DNA of 64,000 nucleotides from Comamonadaceae bacterium (GCA_947374485.1 CANCCF010000001.1:16603-80602); one strand, 5' to 3'. Counted from the stretch's first letter, positions 49,951 through 59,653 are shown. Notes: a model not told the origin generated them from the sequence alone. Program-made: numbers and translations.

Positions 49951-51144
49951 CTACTTTTTCTTGTTGTACACGTCCACGCACACCGCCGCCAACAGCACCA
50001 GCCCCTTGATGACCTGCTGGTAGTCAATGCCGATGCCCATGATGGACATGCCGTTGTTCATCACGCCCATGATGAAGGCGCCAATGACGGCACCCAGCAC
50101 CTTGCCCACACCACCGGATGCGGAAGCACCACCAATGAAACAGGCGGCAATCACGTCGAGCTCGAAACCCAGACCGGCCTTGGGAGTAGCGGTGTTCAGG
50201 CGCGCGGCAAAAATCAACCCGGCCAGTGCCGAGAGCACACCCATGTTGATGAAGGTGTAAAACGTCAGGCGCTCGGTTTTGATGCCCGAGAGGCGCGCGG
50301 CCTTCTCGTTGCCGCCCAGCGCGTAGATGCGCCGGCCCAAGGTGGTGCGGGACGTCACAAAGTCGTACACCAGCATCAGGAGCAGCATGACGATGAGCAC
50401 ATTGGGCAGGCCCTTGTAGGAGGCCAGCATGTAGCTGAAGGCGGCGATCATCGCGGCGAACACCAGGTTCTTCACCATGAACAATGCAGCAGGCTCGCTT
50501 TCCATGCCGTGCTTGACACGCTCGGCGCGACCACGCACCTTGCTGATCAGCAGCACCAGGGCCATCAGAATGCCCGCCACCAGTGAGGTGATGCGCAGGG
50601 TTTCACCGTGCAGCGGGTCCGGAATGAAGCCGGTGCTGAGCAACTGGAAATCTTCGGGGAAGGGGCCGACCGAGGAGCCTTCGAGCACGGCCAGGGCCAG
50701 GCCCTTGAAGACCAGCATGCCTGCGAGCGTGACGATGAAAGACGGGATTTTGTAGAAGGCCACCCAGTAGCCTTGGGCTGCGCCAATCACGCCGCCCAGC
50801 ACCAGGCAGATGATGGTGGCGGGCACAAAGTGCATACCCTTGTTGACCATCAGCACCGCAGCCACAGCACCGACAAAGCCACTGACCGAACCCACCGAAA
50901 GGTCGATATGGCCGGCCACAATCACCAGCAGCATGCCCAGCGCCATGACGATGATGTAGCTGTTTTGCAGGATCAGGTTGGTCAGATTGAGCGGCTGGAA
51001 CAGCGTGCCGTCGGTCTCAACTTGAAAGAAGACCATGATGGCCACCAGCGAGAGGAGCAGGCCGTATTCGCGCAGATTGTTTTTCAGAAAGCTGCCGCCT
51101 GCAGCCGCTTCAGCGGCTTGGGTTTCCAGGGTTTGGGTTGCCAT
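49951..51144 (-). CDS. Sugar ABC transporter permease (GguB/XylH type)
   Basis: A 397-residue permease with about ten to twelve helices, longer than RbsC-type proteins as expected for the XylH/GguB/MmsB branch. Landmarks are VIVAGHIDLSVGSVSGFVG, GGNEKAARLSGIKTERLTF and ACFIGGASASGGVGKVLGAVIGAF. It lies two bases after the ATPase gene. It is the membrane part of the ChvE-linked sugar importer; arabinose, xylose, galactose or glucose are likely ligands. Confidence 0.9.
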   Translation of the reverse strand: MATQTLETQAAEAAAGGSFLKNNLREYGLLLSLVAIMVFFQVETDGTLFQPLNLTNLILQNSYIIVMALGMLLVIVAGHIDLSVGSVSGFVGAVAAVLMVNKGMHFVPATIICLVLGGVIGAAQGYWVAFYKIPSFIVTLAGMLVFKGLALAVLEGSSVGPFPEDFQLLSTGFIPDPLHGETLRITSLVAGILMALVLLISKVRGRAERVKHGMESEPAALFMVKNLVFAAMIAAFSYMLASYKGLPNVLIVMLLLMLVYDFVTSRTTLGRRIYALGGNEKAARLSGIKTERLTFYTFINMGVLSALAGLIFAARLNTATPKAGLGFELDVIAACFIGGASASGGVGKVLGAVIGAFIMGVMNNGMSIMGIGIDYQQVIKGLVLLAAVCVDVYNKKK

Positions 51145-51146
51145 TT

Positions 51147-52679
51147 TCAGTTCACTCCTGATGTCACGATGGATCGCATGATTTTTTCCTGGCTCGCCTC
51201 AGCGGCCGTAAATTCGGCAACAAACTTGCCTTCGTTGAGTACGCAGATGCGGTCGCACATGCCCAAGAGCTCGGGCATCTCGCTGGAGATCATCAGCACG
51301 CATTTGCCCTCTGCGGCCAACTGCGCAATGATGGTGTAGATCTCGTACTTGGCGCCCACGTCAATGCCGCGCGTGGGCTCATCCAATATCAGCACCTCGG
51401 GGTCGGAGAACAGCCATTTGCTCAGCACCACTTTTTGCTGGTTGCCGCCCGAAAGATTGACCGTACGGGCAAACACATCGGGCGAGCGAATGTTGAGTTT
51501 GCGGCGGTAGTCTTCGGCCACCTTGAACTCGCGGCCCTCGTCGATCACGTTGTTGCTGGAGACGGCTTTCAGGTTGGCCAGTGTGGTGTTCCAGGCAATG
51601 GTTTCGTCCAGCACCAGGCCATAGCCCTTGCGGTCTTCGGTGACGTAGGCAATGCGGTTTTCAATCGCCTTTTGCACGGTGCCGGTGTCCACCTTTTTGC
51701 CGTGCAGAAACACCTCGCCGCTGATATCGCGGCCATAGGTTTTGCCAAAGATGCTCATGGCCAGCTCAGTGCGCCCGGCGCCCATCAGCCCGGCGATGCC
51801 GACGATCTCGCCGCGGTTCAAGTGCAGGTCTACGTTCTTGATGACCACGCGTTCGGCGTGTACTTCGTGGTGCACTTTCCAATTTCTAACTTCAAACACT
51901 TTGTCGCCGATGTTCGGTGTGCGTTTGGGGTAGCGGTCCGCCATCTCGCGACCCACCATGTGGCGGATCACCGTGTCTTCGCTGATTTTTTCTGCGCGGC
52001 AGTCCAGCGAGGCGACCGTGGCGCCATCGCGCAGCACGGTGATGCTGTCGGCCACCTTGGAAATTTCGTTGAGCTTGTGCGAGATCAGGATGCAGGTAAT
52101 GCCCTGGCGCTTGAGCTCCAGCAGCAGTTCCAGCAGCGCATCGCTGTCGGTCTCGTTCAGGCTGGCGGTGGGCTCATCCAGGATCAAGAGCTTGACCTCT
52201 TTGGACAAGGCCTTGGCAATCTCGATGAGCTGCTGCTTGCCCACACCCAGGTTGGTGATGAGCGCATTGGGGGATTCTTTGAGGCCGACTTTTTTCAGCA
52301 GCGCCTGCGTCTTCACAAAGGAGGTGGTCCAGTTGATCACACCGGCTGTGGCCTGCTCGTTGCCGAGAAATATGTTCTCGGAAATGGAGAGCAGGGGCAC
52401 CAGGGCCAGCTCCTGGTGGATGATGATGATGCCCTTGTGCTCGCTGTCGGCAATGCCTTTGAATTGACAGTCCTGCCCGAGGAAACGGATCTGGCCTTCG
52501 AAGTCGCCATGCGGATAGACGCCGGAGAGCACCTTCATCAGCGTCGATTTGCCCGCGCCGTTTTCGCCCACGATGGCGTGGATCTCGCCGGGCTGCACCG
52601 TCAGGTTGACGTTGCTCAGAGCGCGCACGCCGTGGAACGATTTTTTGATGCCACGCATTTCAAGAATCGGGTCTGCCAT
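51147..52679 (-). CDS. Sugar ABC transporter ATP-binding protein (GguA/XylG type)
   Basis: A 510-residue double ATPase. The N-terminal cassette has GENGAGKST and [12 protein letters not shown]; the C-terminal cassette has [10 protein letters not shown], the signature [15 protein letters not shown] and [33 protein letters not shown] is characteristic of the GguA branch. The ATG at 52679 is chosen; the frame is open upstream over the hairpin. It is the second gene of the ChvE-GguA-GguB operon. Confidence 0.9.
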   Translation of the reverse strand: MADPILEMRGIKKSFHGVRALSNVNLTVQPGEIHAIVGENGAGKSTLMKVLSGVYPHGDFEGQIRFLGQDCQFKGIADSEHKGIIIIHQELALVPLLSISENIFLGNEQATAGVINWTTSFVKTQALLKKVGLKESPNALITNLGVGKQQLIEIAKALSKEVKLLILDEPTASLNETDSDALLELLLELKRQGITCILISHKLNEISKVADSITVLRDGATVASLDCRAEKISEDTVIRHMVGREMADRYPKRTPNIGDKVFEVRNWKVHHEVHAERVVIKNVDLHLNRGEIVGIAGLMGAGRTELAMSIFGKTYGRDISGEVFLHGKKVDTGTVQKAIENRIAYVTEDRKGYGLVLDETIAWNTTLANLKAVSSNNVIDEGREFKVAEDYRRKLNIRSPDVFARTVNLSGGNQQKVVLSKWLFSDPEVLILDEPTRGIDVGAKYEIYTIIAQLAAEGKCVLMISSEMPELLGMCDRICVLNEGKFVAEFTAAEASQEKIMRSIVTSGVN

Positions 52680-52722
52680 GTGTGCCTTGCCTGTGTCGAC
52701 TTGTCTGGTCTTGTTGAATGAA

Positions 52723-52754
52723 AAAGGCCCTGTGCTTATGCGCACAGGGCCTTT
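52723..52754. terminator. Strong intercistronic hairpin after the sugar-binding-protein gene
   Basis: A perfect 13-base-pair stem (arms AAAGGCCCTGTGC and GCACAGGGCCTTT, six-base loop) sits in the gap between the binding-protein gene and the ATPase gene. On the minus strand the 3' arm is followed by TTC then mixed sequence, giving only a weak T-tract. It probably lets excess binding-protein mRNA accumulate by partial termination or protection from 3' decay, with limited read-through to the membrane genes. Confidence 0.75.
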
Positions 52755-52774
52755 CACTGTAGCCCCAAAATGGC

Positions 52775-53851
52775 TTACTTCAGCTGCTCTTCCTTGATGT
52801 AGCCGCTGCCAACCAACACGGCCTTGTAGTTCGAAATATCCACAGGCACGGGCTTGAGCAGATACGAGGGCACGACCTTGACCTTGTTGTTGTAGGTCTT
52901 GGTGTCATTGATCTCGGGCTTCTTGCCGGAGAGCACGGCGTCCACCAGGTTGGCGGTGACCTTGGCCAGCTCACGCGTGTCCTTGAAGATGGTGGAGTAC
53001 TGTTCCTTGCGGATGATGGACTTCACCGAAGGCACTTCCGCATCCTGACCCGTGACGAAGGGGTAAGGCTGACCAGCAGAGCCATAGCCCACGCCCTTGA
53101 GCGAAGACAGGATGCCGATGCTCAGACCGTCATACGGGGACAGCACAGCGTCCACGCGCTTCTTGCCATAAAAAGCACTCAGGAGGTTGTCCATGCGGGC
53201 CTGGGCCACGGCGCCATCCCAGCGCAGGGTAGACACCTTGTTCATGCCGGTCTGCTTGCTCTGCACCACCAGTTTGCCCTTGGTGATGTAGGGTTGCAGT
53301 ACGGACATGGCGCCGTCATAGAAGAAGAAGGCGTTGTTGTCATCCGCCGAGCCACCAAAGAGCTCGATGTTGAAGGGGCCTTTGCCTGCTTTCAGACCCA
53401 GCGCTTTTTCCAGCGACTGGGCTTGCAGCACGCCGACCTGGAAGTTGTCGAAGGTGGTGTAGTAATCGACGTTCTTGCTGCCCACGATCAGGCGGTCATA
53501 GGCCACAACCTTGATGCCCTTGTCGGCGGCCTTTTGCAGGGCGTCAGAGAGCGTGGTGCCGTCGATGGAGGCAATCACCAGAACCTTCACACCCTTGGTA
53601 ATCATGTTCTCGATTTGCGCCAGCTGGTTGGGGATGTCATCGTCCGCGTACTGCAGATCGGTCTTGTAACCCTTGGCGGCCAGGGCTGCCACCATGCTGT
53701 TGCCGTCGCTCACCCAACGGGTGGAGGTCTTGGTGGGCATGGCCACGCCAACGGTGCCTTTGTCCTGGGCCTGTGCCACGGGGGCTGCGAGCGAGAAGCC
53801 AAGTGCCAGACCGGCGGCCAGCGCCTTGAGGGTGTATCTGCGTGCGTTCAT
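52775..53851 (-). CDS. chvE: Periplasmic sugar-binding protein (ChvE family)
   Basis: A 358-residue binding protein with a signal peptide ([20 protein letters not shown]). The fold is ChvE/MmsE-like: [17 protein letters not shown], the [21 protein letters not shown] segment, VVAYDRLI and [15 protein letters not shown]. In Agrobacterium ChvE binds arabinose, galactose, glucose and xylose. Its neighbours, GguA/B-type genes and a GbpR-like regulator, support that assignment. A palindrome lies upstream at 53953. Confidence 0.9.
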   Translation of the reverse strand: MNARRYTLKALAAGLALGFSLAAPVAQAQDKGTVGVAMPTKTSTRWVSDGNSMVAALAAKGYKTDLQYADDDIPNQLAQIENMITKGVKVLVIASIDGTTLSDALQKAADKGIKVVAYDRLIVGSKNVDYYTTFDNFQVGVLQAQSLEKALGLKAGKGPFNIELFGGSADDNNAFFFYDGAMSVLQPYITKGKLVVQSKQTGMNKVSTLRWDGAVAQARMDNLLSAFYGKKRVDAVLSPYDGLSIGILSSLKGVGYGSAGQPYPFVTGQDAEVPSVKSIIRKEQYSTIFKDTRELAKVTANLVDAVLSGKKPEINDTKTYNNKVKVVPSYLLKPVPVDISNYKAVLVGSGYIKEEQLK

Positions 53852-53952
53852 TGTTTTGTCTCCTGTATGTGGGGGGATGCTCTTTGGCGTGCGGTCAAAG
53901 ATGGTGGATCATAAGGACGGCATTGATAATCTTCCAATTGAGATTAGGGCGC

Positions 53953-53965
53953 TTTGCATTGCAAA
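53953..53965. promoter_or_regulatory. Perfect palindrome TTTGCA-T-TGCAAA upstream of chvE-type gene
   Basis: A perfect inverted repeat TTTGCA-T-TGCAAA lies about 100 bases upstream of the binding-protein start, in the 138-base gap before the FAH gene end. It is a candidate operator or activator site for the importer operon, possibly for the LysR-type regulator at 55225. No consensus known to me was matched. Confidence 0.4.
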
Positions 53966-53989
53966 ACGTGGATTGGTGAATACCCTTGC

Positions 53990-55165
53990 TCACACGGCCT
54001 TGTCCAGCAAGCCACGCGCCGCCAGGTTGTTGAAAAAGGCACGCAAACCAAACTGCCAGGGCGTCACGGTCTCGCTGTGACTGACCCGGTTGTGCAAGGC
54101 GCCCAGGTGCTGGCTGCGGATGCGGACCGCGTCGCCCAGGTGGTGGGTGAACCCGGCGCCGGCTTGGTCGCGGTCTTGCGTGGGTGCAAACAGCGTGCCC
54201 ATGAACAGCATGAAACCATCCGGGTACTGGTGCGCGCCCATGGTCTGCGCCACCAGCTCCAGCGGGTCGCGACTGATCTGGTCCATGGAGTTCACACCAA
54301 ACATGACAAAGCCGTCCTCACCCGTCACCTGCAAGTGCACCACTTCGCGGCGCACATGGTCCAAATTGAACGTGTCATCGAACAGGCGGATGAACGGGCC
54401 AATGGCGCACGACGCGTTGTTGTCCTTGGCCTTGCCCAGCAGCAGGGCGCTGCGGCCCTCGATGTCGCGCAGGTTGACGTCATTGCCCAGGGCCGCGCCC
54501 TGGATCACACCGCGGCTGTTCACCGCCAGCACCACCTCGGGCTCAGGGTTGTTCCAGTGCGAGTCCGATCGGATGCCGACATCGCTGCCGGCGCCCACCG
54601 AGGACAGCACCGGCGCCTTGGTGAACACCTCGGCGTCTTTGCCGATGCCCACCTCCAGGTACTGCGACCAGATGCCCTGGGCTTGCAGCGCGTTTTTCAG
54701 TTGCTGGGCCTGCGGCGAGCCGGGTTTGATGGCGGAGAGATCGGTGCCGATTTGCGCCAGCACCTGGGCGCGTATGGCCTGGGCGCGGCTCGCGTCGCCC
54801 CCGGCTTTTTCTTCGATGACGCGCTCGATCATGCTGGTGGCAAAGGTGACACCGGCGGCCTTGATCACCTGCAGATCGCAGGGCGAGAGAAAAAAGGGTT
54901 TGTGCGGGTCGCGGCTGGCCTCGGTGCTGTTGGCCAGCAGTTCCTCCAGAGAGCCCACACGCTGCCCTGCATACCCCTGGACCAAGCTGGCAGGCTGCTC
55001 TGCTTCCAGCAAGGTGCTCATGGTGGCCACGTGGCGGGACAGGTCATACACACCATCGGCGCGGATGGCGGCCACAGACGGGCCGGGTATGCCAGCGGTG
55101 CTCCAGATGCGGGTGACCAGGGTTCCGGCGTAAAGGTCTTCGGGCAAAAATGCGTGTGGGGACAT
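53990..55165 (-). CDS. Fumarylacetoacetate hydrolase-family protein, probable keto-deoxy-pentonate dehydratase
   Basis: A 391-residue FAH-fold protein. The metal-binding core is seen in GSDVGIRSDSHWNNPEPEVVL with the Glu-Pro-Glu site and in GNDVNLRDIEG. Its length and N-terminal extension fit the group containing 2-keto-3-deoxy-D-xylonate dehydratase rather than true fumarylacetoacetase. It is divergent from a GbpR-like regulator and next to a ChvE-type importer; Agrobacterium carries a different FAH protein (GguC) in that locus. The ATG at 55165 is chosen because the upstream frame covers the divergent promoter. Substrate inferred. Confidence 0.8.
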   Translation of the reverse strand: MSPHAFLPEDLYAGTLVTRIWSTAGIPGPSVAAIRADGVYDLSRHVATMSTLLEAEQPASLVQGYAGQRVGSLEELLANSTEASRDPHKPFFLSPCDLQVIKAAGVTFATSMIERVIEEKAGGDASRAQAIRAQVLAQIGTDLSAIKPGSPQAQQLKNALQAQGIWSQYLEVGIGKDAEVFTKAPVLSSVGAGSDVGIRSDSHWNNPEPEVVLAVNSRGVIQGAALGNDVNLRDIEGRSALLLGKAKDNNASCAIGPFIRLFDDTFNLDHVRREVVHLQVTGEDGFVMFGVNSMDQISRDPLELVAQTMGAHQYPDGFMLFMGTLFAPTQDRDQAGAGFTHHLGDAVRIRSQHLGALHNRVSHSETVTPWQFGLRAFFNNLAARGLLDKAV

Positions 55166-55224
55166 GGGCGGTACTCGTCTGTTGGGAGGGACATGATACG
55201 AAGGCGGCTGATAATGCCCCAATC

Positions 55225-56229
55225 GTGACCAACTACAACCACTGGTTTATCCGCGCCCGCCTCAAGACCCGGCAATTGCTGCTGCTGGTGGCGCTGGCCG
55301 AGGAGGGCAATATCCACCGCGCCGCGCAGGTGCTCAACATGAGCCAACCGGCCGCCAGCAAGCTGCTCAAAGACCTGGAGGACGTGCTGGAGGTGCCGCT
55401 CTTTGAGCGCCTGCCGCGCGGCATGCGCCCCACCTGGTACGGCGAGACCATGATCCGCCACGCCCGTGTGGCGCTGGCCTCGCTGAACCAGGCGCATGAC
55501 GAACTGCAGGCGGCCAAGGCCGGGCAGTTTGGCCAGGTGGGCATTGGCGCCATCACCTCGCCAGCACTGATGCTGCTGCCCGAGGCGGTGCAGAGGGTCA
55601 AGGCAAACCACCCGGATTTGCGCGTGTCGGTGCAGATTGAAACCAGCGACGTGTTAATCGAAAAGCTCAACCAGAACAAGCTCGACATTCTGGTGGCGCG
55701 CCTGTTTGCGCAGCACGACAAAAGTGATTTGCGCTATGAACCGCTTACCGACGAGCCGATTTGCGTGGTGGCCCGCCCCGGCCACAGCATGGTGCAGGCG
55801 CAGGGCCTGCACCTCACCGACATGATTGACGCGGGCTGGATCGTGCCCCCCGCAGGCAGCGTGCTGCGGCATCGCTTTGAGTTGATGTTCCAGGAGCTGG
55901 GTCTGCGCGCGCCGGTGAACCTGATCGAGACCGGCGCCTTGCTGTTCACCACCAAGATGCTGCAGCAAAGCGACATGCTCAGCGTGCTGGCCACCGATGT
56001 GGCGCGCTACTACGCCTCGCACGGTCTGCTGTCGATCTTGCCCATCGACTTGCCATGCCAGATGGAGGCCTTTGGCATCATCACCCGGCGCGACCGCCTG
56101 CTGTCACCGGCGGCGGAGGTGATGCTGCGAGCTATTCGGGCGGCGGCGAAGGGGGTGTATGGGGTGGCGGCGGTGGAAGTCGCGGTGGAAGTGCCCAGTT
56201 CTCCACGTGCAGGCCCGGATAGTCCTTGA
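55225..56229 (+). CDS. LysR-family regulator, GbpR-like
   Basis: A 334-residue LysR-type regulator. The N-terminal helix-turn-helix (LKTRQLLLLVALAEEGNIHRAAQVLNMSQPAASKLLKDLE) is that of the GbpR branch, which in Agrobacterium and Azospirillum controls the neighbouring chvE-type sugar importer. GTG 55225 is chosen; the upstream frame overlaps the divergent gene's promoter. The C-terminus is extended with a Val-Ala-Glu-rich tail that overlaps the convergent toxin gene by 98 bases. Control of the FAH and ChvE operons by a pentose or galactose is inferred. Confidence 0.85.
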   Translation: MTNYNHWFIRARLKTRQLLLLVALAEEGNIHRAAQVLNMSQPAASKLLKDLEDVLEVPLFERLPRGMRPTWYGETMIRHARVALASLNQAHDELQAAKAGQFGQVGIGAITSPALMLLPEAVQRVKANHPDLRVSVQIETSDVLIEKLNQNKLDILVARLFAQHDKSDLRYEPLTDEPICVVARPGHSMVQAQGLHLTDMIDAGWIVPPAGSVLRHRFELMFQELGLRAPVNLIETGALLFTTKMLQQSDMLSVLATDVARYYASHGLLSILPIDLPCQMEAFGIITRRDRLLSPAAEVMLRAIRAAAKGVYGVAAVEVAVEVPSSPRAGPDSP

Positions 56230-56584
56230 AGTCCGCCTCGTTGTTGGTGACTAGCGTCAGGCCCGTGCCCAGGGCATGCGCCGCGATGAGCCTATCCATG
56301 GCATTGCGCCTGCGGTCCCGCACGGCGGCGCGCAGCACGCCATAGTGCTCGGCGTCAGAATCCGTGAAAGGCAACACGGGAATCCGGTCAATCAGGAGCG
56401 CAAGTGCGCGCTCGTCCTGCTCCCGGTTTGCGGTTTGCATCTCCAGGCCGGCGCGCAATTCTGCGTAGGTAACCACCGACATCACCGCATCGCCCACATG
56501 CAAGGCTTGCAGCCGCTCTAGCACCTGGGGCGGATGGTTTTTGATGAGGTAAATGCAGATGTTGGTGTCGAGCAAAAAGCGCAT
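56132..56584 (-). CDS. vapC: PIN-domain toxin VapC
   Basis: A 150-residue PIN-domain ribonuclease toxin. Acidic active-site residues are visible at Asp6 (LLDTNICIYL), Glu42 (YAELRAG), Asp97 (NAMDRLIAAHAL) and Asp118 (NNEADF). Like other VapC toxins it likely cleaves a tRNA or rRNA. The family normally ends near residue 132; here a proline-rich tail of about 18 residues follows, encoded by sequence overlapping the convergent LysR gene. It lies two bases after the antitoxin gene. Confidence 0.88.
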   Translation of the reverse strand: MRFLLDTNICIYLIKNHPPQVLERLQALHVGDAVMSVVTYAELRAGLEMQTANREQDERALALLIDRIPVLPFTDSDAEHYGVLRAAVRDRRRNAMDRLIAAHALGTGLTLVTNNEADFKDYPGLHVENWALPPRLPPPPPHTPPSPPPE

Positions 56585-56586
56585 CT

Positions 56587-56859
56587 TCAGCCTTGCTCAA
56601 TATCCACCGTCGGTGCCGGCTTCGGCTCCCAATCGCGCTCACGCTCCTCATCGAATTCACGCCCCTCAGCCATGAAGCGCGCACTGAACATCCCGAAGAT
56701 GGAGCCGATGTCGGCCAGGGTCTCTTGCGCCACCAGACGCAGGACCAAGGTGTTGCCGACGCGCTCGACGTCGACATCCTGTGCGGCATCCACAAACCCC
56801 AGTTCTTTGGGGATGCGCACGGCTAGCGAGTTGCCACTTTTGAAGACCCGTGTGAGCAT
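56587..56859 (-). CDS. vapB: VapB antitoxin (SpoVT-AbrB fold)
   Basis: A 90-residue antitoxin with an N-terminal swapped-hairpin AbrB DNA-binding domain (VFKSGNSLAVRIPKEL, about residues 5-45). The C-terminal half is acidic and flexible (FDEERERDWEP), the usual toxin-neutralising part. It is directly upstream of the PIN toxin. A GGGAGAA sequence precedes the ATG. It should autoregulate the pair by binding its own promoter. Confidence 0.88.
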   Translation of the reverse strand: MLTRVFKSGNSLAVRIPKELGFVDAAQDVDVERVGNTLVLRLVAQETLADIGSIFGMFSARFMAEGREFDEERERDWEPKPAPTVDIEQG

Positions 56860-56939
56860 GTGCGTTCTCCCTTAGTTCAAAGGATATACAGTATATACAT
56901 AGACGGATGCAGACTCACCCACACAGGAAAACTGCAGCT

Positions 56940-57743
56940 CTAATTCCAGCCCGCATCCACCTTGAACTCCTGCGCCGTGCACATGGCCCCATCGTCGGAC
57001 GCCAGAAACAGCGCCATGCGCGCCACGGCTTCGGGCTTGAGTTTGTCGGGCAGGCACTGGTTGCGCTTGATTTCTTTCTCGCCCTCTTCGTTGAGCCACA
57101 TCGTGATCTGGCGCTCGGTCATGACCCAGCCCGGCGAGATGGTGTTGACGCGGATGCGGTCCTGCCCCAGGCTGCCGGCCAAGCCGCGCGTGAGGCCGTT
57201 GACCGCCGACTTGGCGATGGCGTAGCAGGGGTAGGTGCTGCCCTTGGTCTGCCAGCCGGTGGAACCAAAATTGATGATGGAGCCGCCACCCAGGCGCTTC
57301 ATGCCGGGGACGATGGCCTGGATGGCGAAGAAGGCCGGGCGCTGGTTCACCGCCATGCGCTCTTCCCAGTATTCGGGCGTGACCGATTCCAGCGTGTGGC
57401 GGTCATCGCGCGCCACGTTGTTGATGAGGGTGGAGAAGTCGCCCAGCTCGGTCTCTGCTTGGGCAATGGCCTTTTGCAGGGCGGGCACATCGCGCACATC
57501 GCACTGGCAAAACCAGGGTTTCACATGCCCGGCCGCCGCCACTTTTTGCACCAGGGCCAGGCTCTCGGCTTCGGCGAAGTCAACAAAGGCGACTTGGGCA
57601 CCCTGCTCGGCAAAGGCCTCGACCATGGAGGCGCCTATGCCGGTGCCGCCGCCGGTGATGAAGACGCGCTGTCCCTTGAGGCTGAGGTACTGGGCGTACA
57701 GGGGGTGGGTTGATGGGCTTGTAGTGGGGGTGGGGGAGGCCAT
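56940..57743 (-). CDS. SDR-family sugar dehydrogenase (aldose 1-dehydrogenase type)
   Basis: A 267-residue short-chain dehydrogenase. It has the coenzyme loop TGGGTGIG (about residues 31-38), an NN motif and catalytic Tyr and Lys in YAIAK. It strongly resembles Caulobacter-type xylose dehydrogenase (SLKGQRVFITGGGTGIGA; NDDRH-like DDRHTLESVTPEYWEERM; C-terminal VDAGW), so oxidation of D-xylose or L-arabinose to its lactone is likely. It is divergent from the dehydratase gene. The ATG at 57743 is chosen because the upstream frame covers the promoter. No lactonase is seen nearby. Confidence 0.85.
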   Translation of the reverse strand: MASPTPTTSPSTHPLYAQYLSLKGQRVFITGGGTGIGASMVEAFAEQGAQVAFVDFAEAESLALVQKVAAAGHVKPWFCQCDVRDVPALQKAIAQAETELGDFSTLINNVARDDRHTLESVTPEYWEERMAVNQRPAFFAIQAIVPGMKRLGGGSIINFGSTGWQTKGSTYPCYAIAKSAVNGLTRGLAGSLGQDRIRVNTISPGWVMTERQITMWLNEEGEKEIKRNQCLPDKLKPEAVARMALFLASDDGAMCTAQEFKVDAGWN

Positions 57744-57790
57744 GTTGGTTCCTGAACTATTGCAATTTGTGTATGTCAAACACTGATAAC

Positions 57791-57808
57791 TTGATTTTCC
57801 TTTATCAA
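57791..57808. promoter_or_regulatory. Inverted repeat TTGAT-N8-ATCAA in the divergent pentose promoter
   Basis: An inverted repeat TTGAT-N8-ATCAA, nested in TGATAA...TTATCA (57784-57807), occupies the middle of the 140-base region between the SDR and dehydratase genes. Its location suits a regulator controlling both directions. The regulator is not identified; the GbpR-like protein is a candidate. Confidence 0.45.
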
Positions 57809-57883
57809 TGTGCCTTGCTAGGATGCCAGTTGTCAAGACCCGGCGCTGGGTCGCACTAAAAAACACACACGAGGACGACACCT

Positions 57884-59608
57884 ATGGAATCCAAGAAATA
57901 CCCTTTCCGCCGCAGCCAGGCCTGGTTCGGCCGCAACGACAAGGACGGCTTTGTGCACCGCAGCTGGATCAAAAACCAGGGCTATCCACATGACGAGCTC
58001 GATGGCCGCCCGGTCATCGGCATTTGCAACACCTGGAGCGAACTCACCCCCTGCAACGGCCACTTCCGGGAACTGGCCGAGTTTGTGAAACGCGGCGTAT
58101 ACGAGGCCGGTGGCTTCCCGCTCGAATTTCCGGTGATGAGCCTGGGCGAGACCCAGCTGCGCCCCACTGCCATGCTGTTTCGCAATCTGGCCAGCATGGA
58201 CGTGGAAGAAAGCATTCGCGGCAACCCGATTGACGGTGTGGTGCTCTTGATGGGCTGCGACAAGACCACGCCTTCCCTGCTGATGGGTGCGGCCAGTTGC
58301 GACCTGCCCACCATTGGCATCTCTGGCGGCCCCATGCTCAACGGCAAGTTCCGCGGCAAGGACATTGGCTCGGGCACGGGCGTATGGCAGATGTCGGAGA
58401 TGGTGCGTGCCGGTGAAATGAGCCAAGCCGACTTCACCGCAGCCGAGTCCGACATGCATCGCTCCAAGGGCAATTGCATGACCATGGGCACGGCCAGCAC
58501 CATGGCCAGCATGGTCGAAGCCTTGGGCATGAGCCTGCCGGAAAACGCCGCCATCCCTGCGGCCGACACGCGGCGCAACCGCCTGGCGCAAATGAGCGGG
58601 CGGCGCATTGTGGAGATGGTGGAGCAGGACATCAAGATGTCCAAGATCCTGACCCGCGAAGCGTTTGAAAACGCCATCCGCACCAACGCCGCGATTGGTG
58701 GCTCCACCAACGCAGTGATCCACCTGATTGCGATTGCCGGGCGCATGGGCATCAAGCTCAATCTGGAAGACTGGGACACGCTGGGTGCGCAAGTGCCCTG
58801 CCTGTTGAACCTGCAGCCCTCGGGCAAGTACCTGATGGAGGATTTTTACTACGCCGGTGGCCTGCCCGCCGTGCAGCGCGAAATCCAGCACCTGCTGCAC
58901 CTGGCCAACCTGACGGCCAATGGCAAGACCGTGGGCGAGAACATTGCCAACGCGCCCTGCTACAACCGCGAAGTCATCAAGACGCCCGAAGAGCCCTTCA
59001 TGAAGGACGCGGGCATTGCCGTGCTGCGCGGCAACCTAGCGCCCAATGGCGCGGTCATCAAGCCCTCGGCGGCATCGGCCCACCTGATGCAGCACCGCGG
59101 CCGTGCCGTGGTGTTCGAGAACATCGAAGACCTGCACGCCCGCATCGACAGCGACGACCTGGATGTCGATGAGAACTGCGTCATGGTGCTGAAGAACTGC
59201 GGTCCACGCGGCTACCCCGGCATGGCAGAAGTGGGCAACATGCCGCTGCCACCCAAGGTGCTGAAAAAAGGTATTACCGACATGGTGCGCATCAGCGACG
59301 GCCGCATGAGCGGCACGGCCTATGGCACGGTGGTGTTGCACACCTCGCCCGAGGCAGCGGCCGGTGGCCCGCTGGCCCTGGTGCAGAACGGCGACATGAT
59401 CGAGCTCGACGTGGCCGGGCGCCGTATTCATTTGGAAGTGAGCGACGAAGAACTGGCCGAGCGGCGCAAGCTCTGGGTAGCGCCCGAAGCGCCCAAGCGC
59501 GGCTACCAAAAACTGTATGTGGAAACCGTGCAGCAGGCGCACCTGGGTGCGGACCTGGACTTTTTGGTGGGTGGCAGCGGTGCGGGCATTCCGCGCGATT
59601 CGCATTGA
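57884..59608 (+). CDS. IlvD/Edd-family sugar-acid dehydratase (L-arabinonate/D-xylonate dehydratase)
   Basis: A 574-residue enzyme of the dihydroxy-acid/6-phosphogluconate dehydratase family, in the pentonate branch. The presumed [2Fe-2S] ligands are Cys57 (TPCN), Cys125 (GCDK) and Cys198 (GNCM), at positions close to those of rhizobial L-arabinonate dehydratase. The serine in SDGRMSGT is the expected catalytic base. It converts L-arabinonate or D-xylonate to the 2-keto-3-deoxy acid. It starts the pathway operon dehydratase, ketoglutarate-semialdehyde dehydrogenase, keto-acid dehydratase. Confidence 0.88.
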   Translation: MESKKYPFRRSQAWFGRNDKDGFVHRSWIKNQGYPHDELDGRPVIGICNTWSELTPCNGHFRELAEFVKRGVYEAGGFPLEFPVMSLGETQLRPTAMLFRNLASMDVEESIRGNPIDGVVLLMGCDKTTPSLLMGAASCDLPTIGISGGPMLNGKFRGKDIGSGTGVWQMSEMVRAGEMSQADFTAAESDMHRSKGNCMTMGTASTMASMVEALGMSLPENAAIPAADTRRNRLAQMSGRRIVEMVEQDIKMSKILTREAFENAIRTNAAIGGSTNAVIHLIAIAGRMGIKLNLEDWDTLGAQVPCLLNLQPSGKYLMEDFYYAGGLPAVQREIQHLLHLANLTANGKTVGENIANAPCYNREVIKTPEEPFMKDAGIAVLRGNLAPNGAVIKPSAASAHLMQHRGRAVVFENIEDLHARIDSDDLDVDENCVMVLKNCGPRGYPGMAEVGNMPLPPKVLKKGITDMVRISDGRMSGTAYGTVVLHTSPEAAAGGPLALVQNGDMIELDVAGRRIHLEVSDEELAERRKLWVAPEAPKRGYQKLYVETVQQAHLGADLDFLVGGSGAGIPRDSH

Positions 59609-59653
59609 CAGCTCCGCGTTGACTTACCCGCGTTGATTTTTACAAAGCACTGA

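Noticed and set aside
49941..49958. AAAAGTA-ccgc-TACTTTT inverted repeat at the end of the sugar permease gene
   Set aside because: The stem is short and AT-rich, overlaps the stop codon and lacks a following T-tract, so a terminator call is not supported.
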